DNA of 64,000 nucleotides from Rhabditoides inermis (taxonomy: Eukaryota; Nematoda; Chromadorea; Rhabditida; Rhabditidae): NCBI GenBank assembly GCA_963966185.1, contig CAWZYM010000197.1:1-64000 (forward strand). The letters run 5' to 3'. The notes below the pieces were generated by a model. It was not told the origin of the DNA. It was given only the letters and a program-made list of their open reading frames with translations, and did not search any database. The translations under genes and the position numbers were made by a program. Positions 36,401-45,287 of this stretch are shown here, piece by piece (the first letter of the stretch is position 1; each line of letters starts with the position of its first letter).

Positions 36401-38975
36401 ACCATATCTGATAGCAAAACACAGGTTCTTCACTTGGGCAAACGAAATCCGCTCTATGCATATTCCCTTGGCACAGTGTGTCTAGAATCCCCAGAGTGTG
36501 TTAAAGATCTTGGTGTGTATATCTCTACTCGCCTCTCTTTCGATGACTACATTAAACGCATTGTCGATCGCACACTTTGGGGAATCAATGACTTCCTACG
36601 ACCATACCGTACCCGCAGTTTAGCCGTTCTTTGAAAAGCATTTGTGACATATTACCGCTGTAAGCTGGAGTACTGTACTGAGCTCTAGAATCCCTCCGAT
36701 GTGCGCTCAGTGAATCTTATTGAGGGCGTTCAACGGTACTTCACCAGACGAATCTGCCATAGAAATGGCATTTTCAATCTAGGATACGCCGCCAGACTCT
36801 GCCTGCTAGGCTTGGAGACTCTCGAGTCACGACGAGCAGTCAATGATATAGCCTACATACATAAAATTGTACACGGTCGCACCGTCTTTGATTCATCTGC
36901 CATCTATAATATCATTTCCACATCATCGAGACACTCTCACTGCCACCGAATCGTACCCTTTTTTGATCCGTCCGTTAGAAGGCAGACATTCATTCACCGC
37001 AAGTTTCGAATATGGAATTCCTTACCATCTAACATTATAGCTATCAGAGACACCGGTTCTTTTAAAGAGGAGGTTAGAAAATTCATGATTGAACCATCTC
37101 GCATCCGCGCTTCCTGATCGATACGGGCACGGGCTCCCCAGTATATGCAACAGAGCACATTCATTTCATATACATATGTCTGTTGTATTGTCCAATACGC
37201 ATTTGCATCTGTTTTACTATTCTTTGATTTGATTTTGATCACAAATACGTTGCACCACTTATTACAGCCACATATTTTGTCCCCATATGTTTCCTGTATA
37301 CGCTATGATAAACAATTGAATTTATGTGTGAGAGTAGCTCTGAGAAAGGAAAGATTTTCTGTAGCCATCTCTCTCTCATTCTCCCTCTCTGTTTTTGAAT
37401 AGTGGAACTCAGCACAAATTTACGCTCCCATTTGTTCTCGAGGACTATTCCCTTTTTTCAGATGCGTGTGCTCCGATCAGCTGTGCAACTCGATAGACGC
37501 CATAGCCAACGCCACTACCGCAGACGGCGAATCCCATGTGTGAGTGACCGCGTCCCCCGTGGCTCCGCCCCTTTCAGCCCCGCCCACGTGCCGCGGCAGC
37601 TGAACGTGTCGTGTTTCGAGTGCGGGGAGGTATCGGTGGGGGCGGAGTCGGTGTCTCTGCCCTGTGATGGAAGCCGCACCTGTCGAGGACACTACTGCGT
37701 CACCCGTGAGCTCGTTTCCATCATTAGTAATACTGGATTGTGTTGCCGCCGTTGTTAAAGGCGAAGTCAGACTCGATTATGTATCAAAAAACGCTTTATG
37801 ATACAAAAAGGCACTTTCTGAGGATCTTTCTGAGGGTGAGGCGCGTTCTGAGATCTTTCTGAGTCTGAGGATCTTTCTGGGGGTCTTTCTGAGGGTGCGC
37901 GGCCGTTCTGAGATCTTACTGAGGGTCTTTTGCCAGCAAAAGTTGAGTATGACCTCTACTTTAAACATAAAGGCGAGGTCAGACTCGATTATGTATCAAA
38001 AACCGCTTCATGATACAAAAAGCCACTTTCTGAGGATCTTTCTGAGAATGGGGCGCGTTCTGAGATCTTTCTGAGGATCTTTGTGGGGATCTTTCTGAGG
38101 GTGCGCGGCCGTTCTGAGATCTTTTTGAGGGTCTTTTGCCAGCAAAAGTTGAGTCTGACCTCTACTTTAAGGCGAGGTCAGACTCAATTATGTATCATAA
38201 AATCGCTTTATGTTACAAAAAGGCACTTTCTGAGGATCTTTCTGAGGGTGGGGCGCGTTCTGAGATCTTTCTGAGGGTGCGCGGCCGTTTTGAGATTTTT
38301 CTGAAGGTCTTTTGCCAGCAAATGGTGAGTCTGACCTCTACTTAATCGCGTAACTTGTCCGTTCACATTTTCTGTTCTTCTATTGAAGCACCTGTCGCTG
38401 ACACTACTGCGCCACCCGTGAGCGATCAAACATTCAATTTTCATGATTCGTCTAGCGACAAACATCCGTGATTGCTTCATACTGGATAGTATCGTCGCCG
38501 CTGTTCGAACACCGTGGCGCGTGAGACATAACTGTTCCGTACAAATAACAAATGTGCATTGTGCATTGTTTCTTGCAAGTCGCGAAGTCTTACATATGGT
38601 CTATCGTGAATCTGAATAGTAATATCTTGGTTTCCGCCGTTTTTTGCTAGGAGTGGTGAAACGATTAAAGAATTGGTAGCGATATTTTTTATTTGTAACG
38701 ATACAAAACTGCATTACAACGTGACCGTTTCTAACTTGTCTGAATGAGAAAGAGAGCTGGTGTCTCTTCAAGGTGTGGTCAGTTCGAAACCGCCTCTTAG
38801 AAACGCCTTCGAAACACACTGTTCGGACGTGCATCGAAGGCGTTTCGAAGTCACAAAAGTAGTTTCGTAGAGACTGACAACTTCAGGAGTGGGCGCGCAC
38901 CCTCACTCGTACTGTGGCACAGTGTGGGCCGGCGCCCAGCCACAGACGGCGTGCGTCAAGAAGCCCGGAGAGGTG

Positions 38976-39013
<38 letters not shown>

Positions 39014-39896
39014 CTCTCCTCTTCAGATCGAGGTGTGCGTGTGCGCGGGCACCATGTGCAATGTCATCCAGCCGCCCGACCTTCACGAGCCGGCTATCGC
39101 CTCCAACGCCGTCACCAATGCGACCGGTGGGTGGAGGGCAAATACGAACTACATACTGTATATTAACACTAATAAGTGGTAATTGGTATTAATCGGGTTT
39201 ATTTATTTATTTATTATTATAATCGGGTTGGATTCGTGTATAATCGGTCAACGCTGTCACCAATGCGACCGGTAGGAGGAGGCAAAACACCAATGACTAC
39301 AACGTGCGGGTGGGGCGCGGGTGGGATGCGGGTGGCTGACGACTAGTTGACGGCCCGCGCCCCACCCGCAGCTCACCCGCACTCTGTAGTCAGTGTACAA
39401 ACTACATAGTGTACAATAGTAATTGGTAGTTGGTAGTAATCGAGTTGGATCAGTGTATAATCGTTCAAATCCATCATCAATGCGACCGGTGGGCGGTGGG
39501 ATAACACAAATCCTAATTCCACGCAAACATTACTCTCGCGCTAAACGTCATATAAGCACAAATCCTTTTTGAGATCAAAAAAATCTATGCGGAGGAATGT
39601 TTCAGACTCTCCCACCACTCTCGCCGCTCTTGCCGCTCTCACAACAGCTTCAGTTGCCAGCCCGCCGTCTGTACCAGACGTCCTGCCATCAGCGGGTGGA
39701 GACATCGTCCCGATCGCTGGTCAGTCTCCCTCCCTCTCTCTCCCTCCCTCCCTCTCTTTCTCTCTCTCTCTCTCTATCTCTCTCTCTCAAGGAAGCCTTT
39801 CTCTGTTTCAGTGAAGACGCCATGCCGCAACGGCGCCGGCCTATCACCCAATGAGAACGCAGTGAAGATGGGCCAGAAGCTGAAGGTATGGAGGGA

Positions 39897-39937
<41 letters not shown>

Positions 39938-39984
39938 GAGGAGAGAGAGAGAGAGAGAGAGAGAGAGGAGGAGAGAGAGAAAGA

Positions 39985-40050
<66 letters not shown>

Positions 40051-40163
40051 AAGAGAGATCCACTGTTCAGAACCTTCTCGTGGGCGGTGGGGATACTGCT
40101 CCGGCTATGGACAATGCCATCCAGGCTCACATGTGCGAAGGGGGCACCACGCCCACTGCTTGA
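33228..40163 (+). CDS. Secreted protein with two ET modules (nematode cysteine-rich family)
   Basis: Exons: 33228-33343, 33427-33473, [unresolved], 37462-37539, 37578-37705, 38887-38972, 39027-39126, 39606-39719, 39812-39885, 40071-40163 (stop TGA). Splice phases agree throughout the 37462-40163 block (223 residues) and between the first two exons (54 residues). Residues 1-30 are a signal peptide with core FLPIIFSFLSTSTA. Module 1 begins LLCFECHANS, continues YCDIDSVCSGAACV and closes with CVCSDQLCN. Module 2 runs CFECGE, CRGHYCVT, YCGTVWAG, CVKKPGE, CVCAGTMCN. This spacing, with the C-x-C-x4-CN close, fits the ET module, a nematode extracellular domain of unknown role. The tail is Ala/Ser/Pro/Thr-rich, with no membrane anchor seen. 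The middle exon of module 1 was not found; the space where it should lie holds a broken retrotransposon and hairpin repeats. It may be missed, or lost. Expression cannot be judged. Confidence 0.7.
33544..33657. repeat. Imperfect inverted repeat, about 37-bp arms
   Basis: TCAATGTCGACTTTTATAGA and the following bases up to about 33,580 are complementary, with small gaps, to 33,617-33,657, which ends TGATTGTCGACATTGATA. The loop is about 36 bp. It lies in the intron space after exon 2 of the ET-module gene and looks like a MITE relic. Confidence 0.65.
34686..34912. mobile_element. MITE family A: long hairpin copy
   Basis: The outer arms (about 34,690-34,750 and 34,847-34,908) are inverted copies of about 60 bp that differ at a handful of positions. 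Both contain GAAACAGCCCCTTC and AACACACTGTTTGGTC. The left end reads TTTAAAGGTGTGGTTAGTCT. A second palindrome, GACTGATCGCTACTTAAGTAGCGGTC, marks the centre, so this may be two copies nested or fused. No coding capacity. Confidence 0.7.
34923..35048. mobile_element. MITE family A copy
   Basis: Begins TTAAGGTGTGGTCAGTCTGT and ends GAAGAGACTGACCGTTACTT, the same terminal motif in inverse orientation. About 126 bp, built internally from TTCGAAAC/GTTTCGAA words. It follows directly on the hairpin copy. Confidence 0.7.
35390..37125 (+). pseudogene. Reverse-transcriptase pseudogene of a second non-LTR retrotransposon
   Basis: The + frame from 35,393 to 37,117 encodes a relative of the 29.5-32 kb element: LNPADGIGPIS, FGFRAGRSTCAQL, DYKKAFECINHSM, GVPQGSCLGPLLFNVFIN, LYADDLKVS, RRICHRNG, LGLETLESRR. 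It is broken by an in-frame TGA at 36,632-36,634 and by a TAG at 36,686-36,688 where the relative has Trp (TELWNP). The start is truncated to a point well after the endonuclease domain. It differs from the first copy at many positions, so it is a separate, older lineage. It lies inside the intron space of the ET-module gene, in the same orientation. Confidence 0.88.
37755..37964. mobile_element. MITE family B, copy 1 of 3
   Basis: Begins TTAAAGGCGAAGTCAGACTC and ends AGTATGACCTCTACTTTAA, inverted ends of about 20 bp. The inside is repeated GATCTTTCTGAGGGTGCG and GCGCGTTCTGAGATCTTTCT words. It lies in the intron after the ET-gene exon 37578-37705. Confidence 0.75.
37968..38170. mobile_element. 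MITE family B, copy 2 of 3
   Basis: Same end motifs (TAAAGGCGAGGTCAGACTCG and GAGTCTGACCTCTACTTTAA). Tandem with copy 1, separated by 3 bp. Confidence 0.75.
38168..38345. mobile_element. MITE family B, copy 3 of 3
   Basis: Shares its first TAA with the end of copy 2. Shorter by an internal deletion of GATCTTTCTGAG-type repeats. Ends GAGTCTGACCTCTACTTAA. Confidence 0.75.
38386..38424 (+). repeat. Partial duplicate of an ET-gene exon end
   Basis: GCACCTGTCGCTGACACTACTGCGCCACCCGTGAGC resembles the end of the upstream exon plus its donor (37,677-37,711, GCACCTGTCGAGGACACTAC...CACCCGTGAGC) with few changes. Later sequence to about 38,500 also echoes 37,716-37,755 (ATACTGGATTGTGTTGCCGC against ATACTGGATAGTATCGTCGC). 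It lacks its own acceptor and is probably a decayed exon duplicate that flanks the MITE B block. Confidence 0.6.
38770..38883. mobile_element. MITE family A copy abutting a splice acceptor
   Basis: Begins AAGGTGTGGTCAGTTCGAAA and ends GTAGAGACTGACAACTT. The next bases are CAG, the acceptor of the ET-gene exon at 38,887. The end of the element therefore forms the 3' end of the intron. Confidence 0.7.
39095..39515 (+). repeat. Three degenerate copies of an exon end plus intron start
   Basis: The last bases of exon 39027-39126 with its intron start (GTCACCAATGCGACCGGTGG) recur at 39,250-39,273 (GTCACCAATGCGACCGGTAG) and 39,473-39,495 (ATCATCAATGCGACCGGTGG). Each is preceded or followed by GGTAATTGGTATTAATCGG-like sequence. 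Later copies may act as decoy donors. Confidence 0.65.
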
Positions 40164-40900
40164 ACACCGCACGACTCCATATGTCCATGTTCCTTTCCAT
40201 AACAGCAGTACCCTCCAATCCACCTACCAGCCGTCCACCTACCTTATCGCAACTTTGTGGCTGTTCGGTACACGGTACCCTTCTCCCCTATTTCGATGTT
40301 TCATTTTCCAACATCTACCGTACCAATCGGGACAGATAAATCGTTTTGGTACAACTTTCAACAAAGCCGTTTTGTATCTTTCGTTCAATGAAATTACTGA
40401 GCAGATTTTTTTTTCTGATGAAAAAATCGTATTCCTCGTGGTGTGTTTTGTCATGGTGATCGCCATAAGCCTATAGTGATCACTGGGATTAGAGACCCCA
40501 ATGAACATTTGTGTGACCCAAGCGGAATCCTGTGTTCTAATGTTCTAATATGCAAATATGCAAAGCACTGTATCTTCAGGGTTTTAACCTATGCAGTTAG
40601 ATAGCATTCGGTTAGCTTATTTCAGGCATACTTTGTTTGTGGCTGAATATACTGTGCTAATACCAAAAAAATTAGTAAATGTCGTCGATGACGTCATCAT
40701 TCTCTCTGATCTCGCCGCCCTCTCTGTCACGTTGCCCCGTTGAAAGCGCGCGCTCCGGTGCGCGCGTTTGGCGCGGAATTGTGGCGCGCGTATAAAGTAA
40801 ACATAGAACATTCATATATATTTCGAAACTACATAACTAAAGTCAGATTATAATAATAATATGGTTAGGAAATTTTGAAATCACAATTATTGATTGGGGT

Positions 40901-40972
40901 CCCTACACTGGGATTCGAACTCGCGACCTCGCGCTCGCCAAATCACCGCTTAATCCTTTTGGCTATGCCGCC
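40901..40972 (-). repeat. tRNA-like sequence (tRNA-derived SINE head or tRNA pseudogene)
   Basis: Read on the - strand it begins GGCGGCATAGCCAAAAGG (box A-like TAGCCAAAAGG) and contains GAGTTCGAATCCC, a near-perfect box B/T-arm, at tRNA-like spacing. The 5' and 3' ends do not pair as an acceptor stem and no anticodon arm is convincing, so it is not a working tRNA. ATTGGGGTCCCTACACTGGG next to it resembles the inverse of CACTGGGATTAGAGACCCCAATG at 40,478-40,501, which may mark the ends of an element. Confidence 0.45.
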
Positions 40973-41408
40973 CATAAACTTAGAGATCGTCATCTATATT
41001 TTCCTTTTTTCCACGGACCTTATTGAAAACATTAGTTATTCAGTTATTGGCGTATGTAGATTCGAACAAGTATTCAGTTGTAGAGTTTGGATGACTTGTT
41101 TTTGATCTACGCGCATCAAAAGCGGGTCACTGAAGATAGGCCCTTTTTACAGTGGGGTGTGACGTCACAACTTATTTTGTAAATTTTGGTTAGGAACAAC
41201 ATTACCCCGTGAGCTGCATTTATACGGTCTTTCCAACTTTTCGCGTTTTTTTTTTTGAATGGTGCAAACCGCATCGCTCGGCATCATGTTGTCAATATTC
41301 AGATTTCTATTTCTGCGAAACACTAATAAGCCCCGCCCACTGGCGGTCTCTACTTAAAATCAAATTGATGTTTTTTTGCAAGAGATGCATGCGCGAAGTG
41401 AAAAGCGG

Positions 41409-41466
41409 ACGTTACTGTAGATCAAGGCTCGGTCGCTTCTCAAATCGACATGCGACTTGCGTACCC
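41409..41466 (-). pseudogene. Decayed copy of the eps-8 terminal exon
   Basis: TACTGTAGATCAAGGCTCGG and ACATGCGACTTGCGTAC both recur in the real terminal exon at 41,940-42,009. Here the part between is shorter (TCGCTTCTCAAATCG against TCGCTGCTTCGTTTCTCAATTCC), and no complete frame remains. It lies about 0.5 kb downstream of the eps-8 stop. Confidence 0.65.
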
Positions 41467-41948
41467 TATTCTACTCTAGTGACCACAATGAGAATTTCAG
41501 ATGTTTGGATGTGGTATAGCAGTTGATATAATAATGTAGATCGTGTAGATCATAATAATGTAGATCTACCCCCATTTGCTCACAACATCGGTCCCCCGTC
41601 CCCATTGACCATTGAGCATTGAGGTGGATTTCAAAAATTTCATCACAATCCTAAAGCAAAGCAATGAAATTTCAGTTCATTTTTTGTTCATTATAACTCT
41701 GATTTGTTACAAAAAAATTCAGGTTCGCAAATACAAAATAATAAGTGTGAAAAATAGTGAAACATTGAGCGAACCATACATAAGAAAAAAATGTGACTTA
41801 AAAAAATAGAATCAGGTAGTCGTCTGTAGTAAATAGATTTGAAGTCAAAGTCTGGGATATTCGAATAGATAGTCACGGGTCTATGTAATGGCAGTGTATT
41901 CTCAAAAAAAGGCTGGTTCCCGAAGCGAAAAGATGGGAGTACTGTAGA

Positions 41949-42917
41949 TCAAGGCTCGGGCTCGGCGGTCGCTGCTTCGTTTCTCAATTCCACATGCGAC
42001 TTGCGTACGTTAAGAATTGCCTTCAACTCGGCGCCGGTGTGGGTACGGTACTGAAAATCAGCATACAGTAATCTTTTCAATGTGTATAGTGCCGTACCCC
42101 GGAGTGCTTCTTCTGCAGAAGAATCTGGCTGTATAGGCGCTTGCCCTCTACGGGTCCACACGCGTCTTCCAGCGTCTTTCTGTCGAGGCAGAAAGCCGCC
42201 GCGCCGTCCGTACCCTCCAACACCTTCTGCGTCCTGCAACGAGTGCGTGGAGGTACGGTAAGAGGTATACGGTGCGATGATTGTGTAGTATTACAGTAGG
42301 GTTTTCGTTACGGTAGGTCCTCACCTCACACTGAAGCCCTTCTCCTTGAGGAAGTCCTGCAGATCCGAGATGCTGCTCTTATCGTTCAGAAGCACCTGCA
42401 AAATGCATGTTATGGAGTATGCATACATTTTCAGTGCACATGGTGAAGGCGTCGATTTAACAGAAAAAAATGTTTAGAACTATTTCGGTGCATGATAGAA
42501 AGAGAGAGTCGCATACAGATCGAAGTGGTTTGGGGTTACTTCGAAATGATTTGAGGTATGTAGTTGAGATGCAAGTAAAAATATTTTTCGTATGTAGTTC
42601 GAATTTTTTGAATGTGAGAATGAATGATTTATCACCTGAGGCATGGGCGCTCTGTTGGGGAGGCGGGGACGCTCGCCCGGAGAATGCAGCTTCAACTTGA
42701 GCTCGTCCACAACCTCGTCCTCTGCAGAGGAGATTCTCTTTCTCTCCCTCCCCCCCCCCCTCTCTCTCTCTACCTTTATTTCCCTGTTTCCTTCACTCTC
42801 TCTTTGTTAAGTTTAAATGACAACTATTTCCGTATTCTCACCGTGCGGTTTGATTCTGTGAATCTGAAGCTTGGCCTCCTTCTGCGGCTCCTCCACTTCG
42901 ACCGAGACCTGGGAGGG

Positions 42918-42974
<57 letters not shown>

Positions 42975-45232
42975 ATCCCTCTCTCTTCCTGCTCACAGGA
43001 ACGGTGGTCCTCAATACAGGTACAGGTGGGGCTGGTGGCGGTGGCGGTCGGATCACCTCAGGCTCCGGGGCTGCTGAGAGAAACACTCTCACTCACTCAC
43101 TCAAACTGTATCACAAATCACACATCACCAATTTCGACTGTTCCATTTTGGCGACCGTACCGTTTGCCACCACTGTTTTCTATGTCTGTCCTAACCTAGC
43201 CTAACCTAATCTACCATTTTCTTGTGGGACACCGCACACATTAAGGCATATATATTTATCTCTTTGTATATAACACACATGAAAAATGCTAAAAGAGCTA
43301 TGCGAGATTGTCTCTATCGAAAACGCGGCAAAAAACGGGAGACGGAGAAAAAGAAAAAGACACATTGCTTATTACAGAAATGCAGACGGGGTACTCTGTA
43401 GGAAGAACGTGGAATTTAAAACCGAAACGTGCGTTATTGGGGGTTACGGTAAGTGAAGCGCATGCGCACAATGACATAAATCAATATATACGGGAAGATT
43501 GAGCTCTGTAGGGCGGAAACAGCGCGCACGGCGCATATCAATGATCACTTGGCACAACTCTCAACGCAGTAAGAAACGGGGACGATCAATGAAATGAATC
43601 AATAAATATGGTTAGTATCACATATAGTCTCTCTCTGTGTTGTGTATTGTGTCACTGTAGCGAACTGAGTGAGTGCGTGAGTGTGTGTAAGTGAGTCAAG
43701 TTGTTAGAGTGCTGTTGGTTAGTGGTGGCAAACGGAACAGTGAACCAAAATGGCGGCGGCACGGCGCGACTTGTCGCCGCCCGCCGCGCGGCAGGATGCG
43801 AGCGGCGGCGGCGCTCAGAAGTAGCGGAACTCGCCGCGCTTGCCCTGCCGCTGTTTGACGTAGGAAGGCGCGTCTTCTGGGAGCATACCCTGGTGGGCGG
43901 GGCCTGAGTGTGGCGGTCCGCTGAAGCCGCCGCCGCCGTTGTAGCCAGCTGGCGAGTCGCCTCCCGCCCGACGACCCTGCAAGTCAAACGCTATTGTCTG
44001 CTTTTTGGGGATCTGCTCAACGCGGTCATAGGTCATATTTTTTATGAAAGATAAGTATGTAAAGGTAAGTAAGCCCGATTAAAAAACTCTGATGAGGTGG
44101 TCAAATGTCAAATGGAAGACTATGGCACTTCATAAATATATGATCAATCGATAAAACCCTCACATCAAGAGGTATGACGGAGAGGATGGTGTGCGGGACG
44201 AATCCGACACGCGAGTGCACGTTCCTGCACTCCCACCAGTTCTTCTCGTCGTTCAGCACCTGGAACAGAAGGGGGCGGGGTTAGAGTGGGCGGGGTCTGC
44301 GCTCACCTCGAGGAACTCGCCCCGCGACACGGTGAGCTCCTTTGGGTTCTGCGCCACGCGGTCGTACGTGGTTTGCACCAGCTTACACCTGCAAAAAGTA
44401 TCGATGAATCCATCAGAGTCAGGCAAATATCCAGAATCCATTTAAAACAGTAGACGTTAACAGTCACATGCATATGGTAGAGAGAGATATATATATACTG
44501 ACCGTCTGTTGACGAGGTCCTGCACGAACTGTAGCATCCTGGGGTTGCCGTCTGCGGCGTCCGCGACTGCGGGAGGGAGGGGCGCGTCGGTGGCTGCTCC
44601 TCCCCGCTCCCTCTCCCTCTCCATCACCCGACTGTCGCGCACTGAGATGTGCGCAGCGCCCGACGACTCGGCTGCGAACGGGCGCTGCGGCTGAGGAGAC
44701 GGCTGCGACGACGGGCTAGAATAGCAGATGATTAATCCACGGGACCACCGAAATCTGTATTGTTGGAACTCGAAGTAGACGTTTTACTATTGTATTTTAC
44801 CGTAACCTTACCGTATTTACATTACCATGTGCTAAGTACTTGATTCGAGATAAATATTAAGGCGCGGTAAGTTACATACTTTGAAAACATATCCAAAGTA
44901 ATTCGAAGTTGCAAGGCTATTGCAAGTAAACCAAAGTCGTTTGGAATCGTTTGAAGAGACTGACCTCTACTTTAACACAGTATTCCATTACCCAAGTGTG
45001 AATTGATGCTTTCCCAGATAATGTCATAAATCGGAACAAACGTTTCTCTCACAGTACATCGGGTCATCAGTATCCCAATTATTCTCTACAGTAACCGTGC
45101 GCGTTACAGTAACTTGTTCAAAGTACAGTACCCGTTGTGCAGCCGCTGCTCACGCATCTCCCGGTCGCGGAGCTCGTTCTCGAGAAGGCGACGCTGCGCC
45201 TCCAGGCGAGCCTCTTCTTCGCTGAAAGGAGG

Positions 45233-45287
<55 letters not shown>

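Larger units (their letters stand above)
40164..41948. other. Intergenic region between convergent genes
   Basis: About 1.8 kb between the stop of the ET-module gene (+) and the stop of eps-8 (-), so it must hold both 3' UTRs. It contains a tRNA-like element (40,901-40,972), a decayed copy of the eps-8 end (41,409-41,466) and AT-rich DNA. No gene recognised. The open frame at 40,617-40,811 (-) has no domain. Confidence 0.6.

Noticed and set aside
39689..40476. Long Ser/Leu and Arg/Glu open frames
   Set aside because: Frames through (GA)n introns of the ET-module gene; the true coding parts are the short phased exons.
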